DNA from: RUG705 sp934101175
GTDB lineage: Bacteria > Bacillota_I > Bacilli_A > RF39 > UBA660
Reading direction: 5' to 3'
NCBI GenBank assembly: GCA_934101175.1
Contig: CAKOQC010000002.1
Span: forward strand, 186,001-250,000
DNA: 64,000 bases
A program made the position numbers and the translations under genes. Positions within the stretch are counted from its first letter, which is position 1. Each line of letters begins with the position of its first letter. The notes beneath the pieces are model-generated. The model was not told the origin of the DNA. It ran no database searches and saw only the letters and a program-made list of their open reading frames with translations. Below, piece after piece: positions 1 through 7,396 of the stretch.

Positions 1-645
1 ATGATGGGAATGTTTAATTCACTATTCTTATATGGACTTGATAATATATATAAAAATAACAATATATATAAAGAAGGAGATAATACTGGACTTGATTTTG
101 GTAAGATAGATTTATCTAAAATAAAAGTAAGTAAACTTACATTAGATCAAAATGAGATTAATATGGTAGTAGATAGATTAAAATCTGTTACGAAGAGTAT
201 AAAAGATATAGATGATAAACTTGATATAAGACAAGAAAATTTGAATAAAGTTATTGCTAGTGGAAAAGAAGAAGCATCAAAAAAGATTAGGACTTCAATG
301 CAAGAACTTAATGAGAAGAAGATGGAATTTGGCAAGATGTTTATAGATTTAAGTTCTGAATATATAAGACTTCAAGAATATTATTTAGATAATAATGATT
401 ATTTATATAATTTAGCAGTTATTACAGGAATTAGAAATACAATAGCTCATGGTAATTATCAAATAGTTAATAAGGGTAAGGATTTTTTAGATACAGAAAT
501 CGTATTTGATGATATATATGAAGGAGAAAATACTTTTCATGCTATAGTTACTTTAAGAGATTTAGCTGATATACTTAATGAATCTTCTAAGGTTATTGAT
601 GAATTTTTAGACCATAATAAAAAAAGTAAGAGATGTGCTAATTAG
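1..645 (+). CDS. HEPN-like protein of unknown role, possibly 5'-truncated by the window
   Basis: The reading frame is open from the first base, so the true start may lie upstream of the window; 214 residues are visible. Residues about 50-110 are Lys/Glu-rich and probably coiled coil. The C-terminal third has the short motif RNTIAH followed by GN, which fits the R-x4-6-H signature of HEPN domains (often RNases or nucleotide-binding helical bundles). No signal peptide or membrane segment is visible. It converges on sigK and the two genes overlap by 8 bases within one bidirectional terminator. I do not recognise a specific family; a HEPN assignment rests on one motif and helical character, so the function is open. 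Confidence 0.6.
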   Translation: MMGMFNSLFLYGLDNIYKNNNIYKEGDNTGLDFGKIDLSKIKVSKLTLDQNEINMVVDRLKSVTKSIKDIDDKLDIRQENLNKVIASGKEEASKKIRTSMQELNEKKMEFGKMFIDLSSEYIRLQEYYLDNNDYLYNLAVITGIRNTIAHGNYQIVNKGKDFLDTEIVFDDIYEGENTFHAIVTLRDLADILNESSKVIDEFLDHNKKSKRCAN

Positions 646-667
646 CAAGATCTCTTTTATTTTTTAT
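628..667. terminator. Bidirectional terminator shared by the HEPN gene and sigK
   Basis: A stem of AAGAGAT with ATCTCTT encloses an inner palindrome GCTAATTAGC. A T-rich run follows on the plus strand and another T-run follows on the minus strand. The hairpin contains both stop codons, so the convergent genes share it. Confidence 0.75.
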
Positions 668-1342
668 AAATTCACGTAATATTTTAGTAGTAGCTCTTTT
701 TTCTAATCTAGAAACATAACTTCTAGAAATGTGTAATCTTTTAGCAATATCTTTTTGTGTTTCTTCATCTTTACCATTAAGACCATAACGAGATTCAATA
801 ATCTCTTTTTCTCTTGATGATAATACTTTAAGATATTTATTTAATAACTTTATATTATCATTTTTATAAATTTCATCAATGTAATCAGGATCACTTGTTT
901 TTAAAATATCTAAAATAGTTATTTTATTACCTTCTTTATCATAACTTATTTCTTCATAAAGACTAACGTTTTTACTATTTTTCTTATCTGCTCTAAAGTA
1001 CATAAGAATTTCATTTTCGGCACATTTGGCAGCATACGTAGCTAGTTTTACTTTTTTGTTTTCAGAATAGGTATCAATACCTTTGATAAGACCTACTGTA
1101 CCAATACCAATTAAATCATCAGTATCATGATTAGTAGATTCAAATTTCTTAACAATATGAGCTACTAATCGTAGATTATGTTCAATTAATTTATTTCTAG
1201 CTTCTTTATCACCAGCTTTAGCTTTCTTAATATATTCATCTTCTAGTTCTTTGGGTAATTGTTCTGGAAAAACATTATTAGAATATGCTCCAGTAAAAAA
1301 CATAAGATTACTAGTAAGATAATTTAAAATACTTAATAACAT
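638..1342 (-). CDS. sigK: RNA polymerase sporulation sigma factor sigma-K
   Basis: Late mother-cell sigma factor of endospore formers, 234 residues, about the length of B. subtilis pro-sigma-K. The N-terminus is a short hydrophobic segment (about residues 1-20) followed by a NVFPEQLP-like junction, matching the pro-sequence removed by the SpoIVFB protease. Region 2 is seen in LIEHNLRLVAHIVKKFE and DLIGIGTVGLIKGID; region 4 HTH is near QKDIAKRLHISRSYVSRLEKRA. The gene is continuous, with no skin-type element. Start ATG is preceded by AGGAGG with normal spacing. It is transcribed alone, convergent with the HEPN gene and divergent from trpS. A sigma-E-like promoter may lie upstream. The assignment is secure from family resemblance. 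Confidence 0.95.
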   Translation of the reverse strand: MLLSILNYLTSNLMFFTGAYSNNVFPEQLPKELEDEYIKKAKAGDKEARNKLIEHNLRLVAHIVKKFESTNHDTDDLIGIGTVGLIKGIDTYSENKKVKLATYAAKCAENEILMYFRADKKNSKNVSLYEEISYDKEGNKITILDILKTSDPDYIDEIYKNDNIKLLNKYLKVLSSREKEIIESRYGLNGKDEETQKDIAKRLHISRSYVSRLEKRATTKILREFIKNKRDLAN

Positions 1343-1359
1343 TAACTCCTCCTTAATTA

Positions 1360-1390
1360 ACTATATGAGTTATGAGAGAGAATTATATTT
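1360..1390 (-). promoter_or_regulatory. Possible sigma-E promoter of sigK
   Basis: On the minus strand AAATATA is followed after 16 bases by CATATAGT. This resembles the sigma-E pattern (ATATT-type -35, CATACAAT-type -10) with two mismatches in each box and spacing one base over the usual range. sigK is sigma-E-dependent in Bacillus, which makes the match reasonable but not proven. Confidence 0.35.
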
Positions 1391-1393
1391 TAG

Positions 1394-1422
1394 TTTACTT
1401 TCTTTTAAAAATATGGTATATT
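1394..1422 (+). promoter_or_regulatory. Sigma-A promoter of trpS
   Basis: TTTACT, 17-base spacer, TATATT. It lies downstream of an upstream in-frame ATG at 1372, which supports the start at 1447 for trpS. No T-box or other leader structure is visible between it and the gene. Confidence 0.6.
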
Positions 1423-1446
1423 TTTGTATATGAAATGAGGGATAAT

Positions 1447-2430
1447 ATGAAGAAAATATTATTAACAGGACTTAAGCCTACAGGAAGTTTAACTTTAGGA
1501 AACTATATAGGTGCTATTAAACAAATGAAAGAGAGACAAGATAATTATTATAATTATTTATTTGTAGCAGATATGCATGCTATAACAGTACCTAATAATA
1601 GTGAAGAATTACATCGTAATATAAAGGATTTTTTAGCACTTTATTTAGCATGTGGAATAGATCCCGAAAAGAATGTAATATATCTTCAGTCAGATATTGA
1701 ATATATTCCTTGTATATCATGGTTACTTGAATGTAACACTTATTATGGTGAATTATCTAGAATGATTCAATTTAAAGAAAAAAGTAAAAAGAATGCTAAT
1801 TTTTCAGTAGGACTTTTAACATATCCAGTATTAATGGCTACAGATATTTTAGTAGTAGATGCTGATTATGTTCCTGTAGGAATAGATCAAAAACAACATG
1901 TAGAATTAACTCGTGATATTGCTATTAGATATAATAATAAATATGGAGAAACTTTTAAGATACCAGAACCTCTTGTAACAGAAGTTGGTACTAAAATAAT
2001 GGACTTAGTTGATCCTAGTAAGAAGATGAGTAAAACAGAGGATAATCCTAAGGGAGTAATATGTTTGTTAGATAGTCCTGAAGCAGCTAGAAAGAAAATT
2101 ATGAGTGCTACTACTGATTCTGAGATGAGTATTAAATTTGATCCTGAAAAGAAACCAGGAATATCTAATTTAATTAATATTTATGCAGCACTTACAAATG
2201 AGAGTGTTCATGAAGTAGAAATATTATTTGAAAATGCTAATTATGGAGAATTTAAAAGAGCAGTAGCAGATAAAGTATGTGAACTTCTTATAGATATTCA
2301 AAGTAAGTATAATAAATTAGTAGATAGTGAAGAAGTAGATGAAATCTTAAGAAATGGCGCTAATAAAGTAAGGGTATTAGCAAAAGAAAAATTTGAGATA
2401 ATGAAAAAAGAAATAGGCTTATATAGATAA
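1447..2430 (+). CDS. trpS: Tryptophanyl-tRNA synthetase
   Basis: Class I aminoacyl-tRNA synthetase charging tRNA-Trp in the cytoplasm; 327 residues, normal for bacterial TrpS. The HIGH-like region is in PTGSLTLGNYIG near the N-terminus and the KMSKS loop is seen as KKMSKTEDN around residue 195. Start 1447 is chosen because GAGGGA sits a few bases upstream, and because the 1372 and 1435 alternatives lie upstream of the promoter or within the ribosome site. It is followed after 10 bases by yqeG and likely heads a trpS-yqeG-yqeH-(3952) operon. A tRNA-Trp(CCA) gene is present at 26.4 kb. Confidence 0.95.
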   Translation: MKKILLTGLKPTGSLTLGNYIGAIKQMKERQDNYYNYLFVADMHAITVPNNSEELHRNIKDFLALYLACGIDPEKNVIYLQSDIEYIPCISWLLECNTYYGELSRMIQFKEKSKKNANFSVGLLTYPVLMATDILVVDADYVPVGIDQKQHVELTRDIAIRYNNKYGETFKIPEPLVTEVGTKIMDLVDPSKKMSKTEDNPKGVICLLDSPEAARKKIMSATTDSEMSIKFDPEKKPGISNLINIYAALTNESVHEVEILFENANYGEFKRAVADKVCELLIDIQSKYNKLVDSEEVDEILRNGANKVRVLAKEKFEIMKKEIGLYR

Positions 2431-2440
2431 GGGGTGTGTG

Positions 2441-2965
2441 ATGAATAATTTTATTCCAGATATGTATCAAAAAAGTATATATCATATTGATTATGAAAAA
2501 CTTTTAGAAGATGGAATTAAATGTATATTATTTGATTTAGATAATACTTGTGTTCCTTATAAAGATAAAGTTCCTAATAAAAAACTAATTGATTTAATAG
2601 AAACATTAAAAGATATGGATTTTAAAGTAATTATATTTTCTAATGCTTTAAAGAGAAGAATTAAACCTTTTAAGGATGCTTTAAATGTAGATGCTGTAGC
2701 GAGAGCTGGTAAACCTAGAAAAGATAAATTCTTAAAAGTTATGAAAATATTTGGATATAATTTATCAGAAGTAGCTATTATAGGAGATCAATTATATAAA
2801 GATATTCTTGGAGGTAATAGAGTAGGAATAAAGACTATATTAGTTAATCCAATGAGTAAAGACGATATGTTTTTAACAAAGTTAATTTTTAGAAATTTAG
2901 AGAAAATTCAATATAAGAAGTTAGCTCATGACAAGATACTTATTAAGGGGAAATATTATGAGTAA
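2441..2965 (+). CDS. yqeG: YqeG family HAD phosphatase
   Basis: HAD superfamily, subfamily IIIA phosphatase of 174 residues. Motif I is seen as FDLDNT near residue 30, motif II as a Ser in IIFSNA around residue 65, and motif III/IV as IGDQLYKDILGGN around residue 110. The family is conserved next to yqeH in Bacilli; its substrate is not settled, although phosphatidylglycerophosphate phosphatases are relatives. Start ATG 2441 has GGGG about 6 bases upstream; a GTG at 2438 is a less likely start. The stop overlaps the yqeH start by 8 bases, which suggests translational coupling. Confidence 0.9.
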   Translation: MNNFIPDMYQKSIYHIDYEKLLEDGIKCILFDLDNTCVPYKDKVPNKKLIDLIETLKDMDFKVIIFSNALKRRIKPFKDALNVDAVARAGKPRKDKFLKVMKIFGYNLSEVAIIGDQLYKDILGGNRVGIKTILVNPMSKDDMFLTKLIFRNLEKIQYKKLAHDKILIKGKYYE

Positions 2966-3935
2966 GAAGTGTATTGGATGTGGAGTAGTACTACAAGATA
3001 AAGATAAGAATCTTGATGGTTATGTAGAAAATATTGATCATATGATATGTGAACGTTGCTTTATGATTAAGAATTATGGACGTAGTAAAGATATTAATAA
3101 AAGTAATGTTGATTATATGGAAATAATTAATAATATTAAGAGTGATGATTTAGTAGTATATGTATCTAGTATACTTACAGTTAATTTAGATTATTTAGAT
3201 AGATTTAAGAATGTTATTTTAGTGTTAACAAAAAGAGATATTATTCCTAAATCAGTTAAAGATATGAAGATAATTAATTATTTAAAAAATAGATATAAGA
3301 ATATTATAGATATTGTAATAGTTAGTGCTTATAAGAAATATAATTTAGATGTTTTATATAACGATTTGTTAGAATATGGAAAAAATAAAAAGATATATTT
3401 TGTAGGTATTACTAATAGTGGGAAGTCTTCTTTAATTAATGAGATGATTAAGAGCTATAATGGTACTAATGGAATGATTACTACTAGTAACTATCCTTCG
3501 ACAACTTTGGGGGTAGTAGAAGTAGAAATAGGAGAACTTGTTATTAGAGATACTCCAGGATTAATTGTTAAAGATAGTATAGTTAATTATCTAGATAATG
3601 AAGATATAAAGATGATTAATTCTAAGAAAGAGATTAAGCCAGTAACATTTCAGATTAAAGGAAGTGGAGTAATACTTATTAATGATATTCTTAGAGTGGA
3701 ATATGAGACAGATATTTCTAGTATGACTTTTTATATGTCTAATAATTTAACTATAAAGAGTATTAGTAAGAATAACCCTAGACTTAATAATTCAGAATAT
3801 ATAGAACTAGATGTTTCTGATAATCAAGATATTGTTATTGAAGATGTAGGGTTTATTAAATGTACTAATAAACTTAAAGTGAAAATTCTTTATAGAGACA
3901 AGATAAGTGTTAGAATTAGAGATAATTTAATTTAG
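2958..3935 (+). CDS. yqeH: Ribosome biogenesis GTPase YqeH
   Basis: Circularly permuted GTPase needed for 30S subunit assembly; 325 residues. The N-terminal zinc finger has CIGCG and CERC. G motifs come in permuted order: TKRD (G4), SAYK (G5), then GITNSGKSSLIN (G1) and DTPG (G3). The C-terminal third is a beta-rich domain typical of YqeH. Start ATG 2958 has AAGGGG upstream and overlaps the yqeG stop. It belongs to the trpS-yqeG-yqeH run. The aroE/nadD neighbours common in Bacillus are missing here. Confidence 0.95.
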   Translation: MSKKCIGCGVVLQDKDKNLDGYVENIDHMICERCFMIKNYGRSKDINKSNVDYMEIINNIKSDDLVVYVSSILTVNLDYLDRFKNVILVLTKRDIIPKSVKDMKIINYLKNRYKNIIDIVIVSAYKKYNLDVLYNDLLEYGKNKKIYFVGITNSGKSSLINEMIKSYNGTNGMITTSNYPSTTLGVVEVEIGELVIRDTPGLIVKDSIVNYLDNEDIKMINSKKEIKPVTFQIKGSGVILINDILRVEYETDISSMTFYMSNNLTIKSISKNNPRLNNSEYIELDVSDNQDIVIEDVGFIKCTNKLKVKILYRDKISVRIRDNLI

Positions 3936-3951
3936 TAATAGAGGTAATAAA

Positions 3952-4287
3952 ATGGTTAAAAATTATAAAGTTATAACTTTATGTGGTTCTACTAGATTTA
4001 AAGATGATTTTATGAGAGTACAGAAAGAATTAACTTTGAAGGGGAATATAGTTATATCAGTTGGTTTATTTGGATATTCAGATGGTGATGATATTTGGAA
4101 TAAAATGGATGAAGAAACTTTGAGTAAGACTAAAGAAATGTTAGATGATATGCATAAGAGGAAAATAGATATGGCTGATGAGATATTTGTTATAAATGTT
4201 GGCGGATATATTGGAGATAGTACTAGAAGTGAAATAGAATATGCTATTAATACTGGGAAGAAAGTTAATTACTTAGAAAAAGTATAG
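3952..4287 (+). CDS. Nucleoside 2-deoxyribosyltransferase-like small protein
   Basis: A 111-residue protein beginning VITLCGSTRFKDDF, the glycine/serine-rich start typical of nucleoside 2-deoxyribosyltransferase-like and DUF4406-like Rossmannoid proteins. A second motif, DEIFVINVGGYIGDSTRSEIEYA, matches the C-terminal part of that fold with its acidic residues. Its reaction is unknown; such proteins are often suggested to act on nucleotides or nucleosides. SD GAGG lies upstream of ATG and the gap to yqeH is 16 bases, so it is probably co-transcribed. No membrane segment is seen. Confidence 0.7.
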   Translation: MVKNYKVITLCGSTRFKDDFMRVQKELTLKGNIVISVGLFGYSDGDDIWNKMDEETLSKTKEMLDDMHKRKIDMADEIFVINVGGYIGDSTRSEIEYAINTGKKVNYLEKV

Positions 4288-4331
4288 TAAAATTTTTAAA
4301 AATAATATAGTATTTTTTTACTAATGTTATT

Positions 4332-4432
4332 TATAATGCAACAAGTAGAATATAGGAATAATTTATAAATTGATGACAAGGATAGGTTGCTAGTGGTGTA
4401 GAAGTAGATACAAAAAATGTATTTACTTTTTT
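4332..4432 (+). ncRNA. Candidate small RNA upstream of the AbiF-like gene
   Basis: A TATAAT at 4332-4337 (no clear -35) precedes about 95 bases that are less AT-rich than the surroundings (around AGGATAGGTTGCTAGTGG), and these end in a good intrinsic terminator at 4402-4432. There is no credible open reading frame. It could equally be the 3' untranslated end of the yqeH operon. It is recorded because AbiF-family proteins have been linked to adjacent noncoding RNAs. Confidence 0.3.
4402..4432 (+). terminator. Intrinsic terminator downstream of the yqeH operon
   Basis: Arms AAGTAGATAC and GTATTTACTT form a 10-pair stem with one G-T pair around an A-rich 7-base loop, followed by TTTTTT. It ends either the upstream operon or a separate small RNA. 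Confidence 0.75.
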
Positions 4433-4452
4433 ATTGATAATTATTATAAATT

Positions 4453-4604
4453 AGACTGTTTTTTATTAATAAATTGGTTATTTGTAGATGAGAAGACTGT
4501 TTTTAATTAATAATCTTACTTGATAATAGATTATCTTTAGATAAGCATGTATCTTTTTTCATAGATAAGAAGACTATTTTTAATTAATATATTTGCTTGA
4601 TGAT
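4453..4604 (+). repeat. Three imperfect direct repeats in front of the AbiF-like gene
   Basis: AGACTRTTTTTWATTAATA occurs at 4453, 4494 and 4571. The second and third copies share a 32-base block (4481-4512 and 4558-4589) that differs at four positions, all transitions. Their downstream flanks (CTTGAT..AT..GATATC-like) also align. The second unit contains a small hairpin GATAA-TAGA-TTATC. Unequal spacing (41 and 77 bases) and AT richness distinguish this from a CRISPR array. The rest of the 4288-4777 gap holds only the terminator and promoter listed separately. Confidence 0.6.
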
Positions 4605-4732
4605 TGGATATCTTTTATGTTATGAAAAAAATTAGATAGATTAATATTTTATATAGCCATAATTTCCCATAATTTATACATAATAATTATACATTTTAAG
4701 ATTATAATTAAGTAGTCAATTGAAAAATATAG

Positions 4733-4761
4733 TTAACTTTTTCTAAAAGATATGATATACT
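4733..4761 (+). promoter_or_regulatory. Sigma-A promoter of the AbiF-like gene
   Basis: TTAACT, 17-base spacer, TATACT, placing a transcription start about 15 bases before the start codon. The repeats at 4453-4604 therefore lie upstream of the mRNA and would have to act as DNA or as a separate RNA. Confidence 0.55.
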
Positions 4762-4783
4762 TTAATAGAATAGGGTGATGCTA

Positions 4784-5710
4784 GTGGTAAAAGAATTTAA
4801 GACAATTGACCAACAGATAGATATCCTTAAGAAAAAAGGACTTATTGTTGATGATGAATCAAAAGCTTATGATATATTGCTTAAAGAAAATTATTTCTTT
4901 TTGAATGGATATAGACATTTATTTATGAATTCTCCTTCAGATAGAACATTTATATCAGGAAGTACATTTTCAGAATTATATTCATTGTTCTTATTTGATA
5001 GATATTCAAGAAATATATTCTTTAAGAACTTATTAATAATAGAAAATAGACTTAAGTCAGTTATTTCTTATCAGATGTCTAAAAAATATGGATATAAAGA
5101 AAAAGATTATTTAAATGTAAGAAACTTTACTAATGATCCGGAGAAGAGAAGAAAAGTAAAAGATGTTATTGAGAAGATGAAAAGACAAATAAGAATTAAT
5201 ACATCAAGACATAACGCAACATTACATTATCTTAATAATTATGGCTATATTCCTTTGTGGATACTGGTAAAAGTATTATCATTTGGAATGGTTTGTGAAC
5301 TATATTCGATACTAAAAGATGAAGATAAATTAGAAGTATCAGCAGTATTTGGATTATCAAAAGAATTCTTAGAAGATTTCTTACCAATACTTTCTAATTA
5401 TCGAAATTTATGTGCGCATGAAGATATAGTATTTGATCATAAAACAGAAAGATCAATACCTGATACAGAATATCATAATAGACTTAATATATTTAAAATG
5501 GATGATGAATATATATATGGAAAGAATGATGTATTTGCGGTAATTATAATCTTTAAATTCTTATTAGAAGATGATGAATTTAGAATGATGCTAAAAGAAT
5601 TTAATTATGAATTTGAAAAGTTAGATGCTAGAATAGACTCAATACCAGTAGAGAAAATATTAGATACAATGGGTATTCCTAAAAATTATATGGATATATT
5701 AGATATGTAG
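4784..5710 (+). CDS. Abi_2 family (AbiD/AbiF-like) abortive infection protein with HEPN motif
   Basis: About 308 residues, normal for the Abi_2 family. The N-terminal signature is seen in IDILKKKGLIVDD and ENYFFLNGYRHLF; the middle has ENRLKSVISYQM and IPLWILVKVLSFG; the C-terminal part has YRNLCAHED, an R-x4-H HEPN RNase motif (Arg207, His212 with this start). HEPN proteins of this family are toxins that stop phage growth by cutting RNA, and published work links AbiF to a neighbouring RNA antitoxin and to the ancestry of Cas13. GTG 4784 is preferred because the AGGGTGAT ribosome site sits directly before it; ATG 4778 lies inside that site. htrA follows after 11 bases, so the two may be co-transcribed. 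Confidence 0.88.
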   Translation: MVKEFKTIDQQIDILKKKGLIVDDESKAYDILLKENYFFLNGYRHLFMNSPSDRTFISGSTFSELYSLFLFDRYSRNIFFKNLLIIENRLKSVISYQMSKKYGYKEKDYLNVRNFTNDPEKRRKVKDVIEKMKRQIRINTSRHNATLHYLNNYGYIPLWILVKVLSFGMVCELYSILKDEDKLEVSAVFGLSKEFLEDFLPILSNYRNLCAHEDIVFDHKTERSIPDTEYHNRLNIFKMDDEYIYGKNDVFAVIIIFKFLLEDDEFRMMLKEFNYEFEKLDARIDSIPVEKILDTMGIPKNYMDILDM

Positions 5711-5721
5711 AGGTGATAGAT

Positions 5722-7062
5722 ATGGATAAAGATATTATAATAGAAGATGAAAATAGCAACAAAGATAATAAAAATAAAGAAAATAGTGTAGATAATCAAA
5801 CAAGTAAGAAAGATGATAAGGATACTAAAGAAATAAAGAAAGAAATTAAGGAAGATAAAAAAGATACTAATGATGAGAAGATAGTTATTGATATGGAAGA
5901 AGATAAGCCTTCTAAGGATGATAATAAAAGTGTTAAGAGCGATGTAAGTTATAAGAAGAAAGATAAGAAGAAGAGTGGTAATAATACAGGACTTGTCTTA
6001 ATAGTTAGTATATTATTATCTTTTGTATGTGGAATGATTGGTGCTTATTTGATATGTCAGACTGTTAGTGTAGAACAAGTAGTTAAAAATATTACTACTA
6101 GTGAATTAGTAGAAAATAGTATTTCTAGCTCAGTAGATAAAGTCTATGGATCTACTGTTGTAGTTATTGCTTCTTCAAAAGGAAAGACAATATCTACTGG
6201 AACAGGTTTTATCTATAAGAAAAAAGATGGTAAAGCTTATATAATGACAAATAATCATGTTATAGATGGTGCTGATAGTGTAGCAGTAGAATTTAATGAT
6301 AAGAATGATACTATAGAAGCTTCAATAGTAGGAGGAGATACTTATGCTGATATAGCTGTTCTTACTATTAAAGATGATAATTATACAGCTGTTGAAATTG
6401 GAGATGTTGATTCTTTAAAATTAGGGGATACAATATTTACTGTAGGATCTCCAATGGGAGCTAATTATAAAGGAACAGTTACTAAAGGTATACTATCAGG
6501 AAAAGAAAGAATGGTAGAAGTAAATTTAACAGGAAGTACATCTGATTATTATATGAAAGTTCTTCAAATAGATGCAGCTGTTAATCCAGGAAACTCTGGT
6601 GGTCCACTTTGTGATGTATCTGGAAATGTAATTGGAATTATTTCTTTAAAAATAGTTAAAGATGAAGTAGAAGGTATGGGATTTGCTATTCCTATTGAAG
6701 ATGCTTTAAAATATGCTTCTTTAATTGAAGATGGTGGAGAAATTGCTAGACCATATCTTGGTATTAGTATGTTAGATTTGTCAGAAGAATATTTATTATG
6801 GCAAAATAGAATTACTCTTCCTGATGGTGTTTCAGAAGGTGTAGCTGTTGTTGAAGTTGAAAATGGCACTCCTGCTAGTAAAGCTGGATTAAAGAAGGGT
6901 GATATCATTACTAAAATTAATGATGAAGATACTGGTACTTTAGCAGAATTTAGATATGAACTTTACAAGCATGATGTTGGAGAGAAAATTAAGGTAACAT
7001 TTTATCGTAATGGTAAAGAACAGAATGCGGAAGTTACTTTAGGAAAAAATCCTAATAATTAG
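5722..7062 (+). CDS. htrA: Membrane-anchored HtrA-like serine protease with PDZ domain
   Basis: DegP/HtrA protease of cell-envelope quality control, 446 residues. It has a charged, Lys/Asp-rich cytoplasmic N-terminus (about residues 1-88), one membrane segment (about 90-112) and an extracytoplasmic trypsin-like domain. The triad is visible: His179 in TNNHVIDG, Asp210 in YADIAVL and Ser292 in NPGNSGGPL. One PDZ domain follows (about residues 340-440, with SKAGLKKGDIITKIND). Start ATG 5722 has AGAGGTGAT just upstream, better than GTG 5713. The very short gap after the Abi gene suggests shared transcription, although a promoter within that gene cannot be excluded. Confidence 0.93.
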   Translation: MDKDIIIEDENSNKDNKNKENSVDNQTSKKDDKDTKEIKKEIKEDKKDTNDEKIVIDMEEDKPSKDDNKSVKSDVSYKKKDKKKSGNNTGLVLIVSILLSFVCGMIGAYLICQTVSVEQVVKNITTSELVENSISSSVDKVYGSTVVVIASSKGKTISTGTGFIYKKKDGKAYIMTNNHVIDGADSVAVEFNDKNDTIEASIVGGDTYADIAVLTIKDDNYTAVEIGDVDSLKLGDTIFTVGSPMGANYKGTVTKGILSGKERMVEVNLTGSTSDYYMKVLQIDAAVNPGNSGGPLCDVSGNVIGIISLKIVKDEVEGMGFAIPIEDALKYASLIEDGGEIARPYLGISMLDLSEEYLLWQNRITLPDGVSEGVAVVEVENGTPASKAGLKKGDIITKINDEDTGTLAEFRYELYKHDVGEKIKVTFYRNGKEQNAEVTLGKNPNN

Positions 7063-7131
7063 ACTGCTTTTGTTGAGTAAAGTGTAATTTTAAAATGTTA
7101 ACAAAAAATTTATAATTAAGAAAGTTAAAAG

Positions 7132-7166
7132 AAAACTTCTATACATGATTAGTGTAGGAGTTTTTT
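7132..7166 (+). terminator. Intrinsic terminator after htrA
   Basis: A 13-pair stem, AAAACTTCTATAC with GTGTAGGAGTTTT (two G-T pairs), a 7-base loop and a run of T. The rest of the gap to dam (7167-7306) shows no gene or structure that I can support. Confidence 0.8.
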
Positions 7167-7306
7167 AATTGGAGAAATTTGATTATATGGCTTTTTATGT
7201 TTGATAGATTTGCTGTAGAATTATATTTTGTTAATAATTAAATTGATTTAATTTTGTTTGTTGATATGTCAAATGTAAATGAAAGGCAAAATATATATAA
7301 AAAAAG

Positions 7307-7328
7307 TGTTAAAATATTGTTAAAATAT
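7307..7328 (+). repeat. Tandem 11-base repeat upstream of the dam promoter
   Basis: TGTTAAAATAT occurs twice head to tail, directly upstream of the conserved promoter module of dam. It could be a regulator site. Confidence 0.5.
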
Positions 7329-7330
7329 GT

Positions 7331-7366
7331 AGTTTTATAGGAAAATAATGATATTAATGATATAAT
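7331..7366 (+). promoter_or_regulatory. Promoter module of dam, shared with the second methylase
   Basis: AGTTTTATAGGAAAA is followed, with TATAAT beginning 30 bases downstream of the motif start, by an extended -10 TGATATAAT. The same 15-base motif, the same spacing and the same TTAATGATATAATT end occur at 15881-15916 before the other methylase. The motif overlaps the -35 position, so it may be an operator or an unusual -35 region. Confidence 0.55.
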
Positions 7367-7396
7367 TAATATGTAAACAACTTGGAGGTAGATATT

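Noticed and set aside
638..1342. skin-like interruption of sigK
   Set aside because: The frame is continuous from pro-sequence to region 4.
1372..1446. T-box or other riboswitch before trpS
   Set aside because: The region between promoter and start is under 30 bases and has no T-box sequence or stem.
4453..4604. CRISPR-like array upstream of the AbiF-like gene
   Set aside because: Only three units, spacing of 41 and 77 bases, imperfect repeats and no cas genes. Recorded as direct repeats instead.
6564..6908. Open frame on the minus strand inside htrA
   Set aside because: Antisense shadow of a strongly conserved coding region; no ribosome site and no family resemblance.
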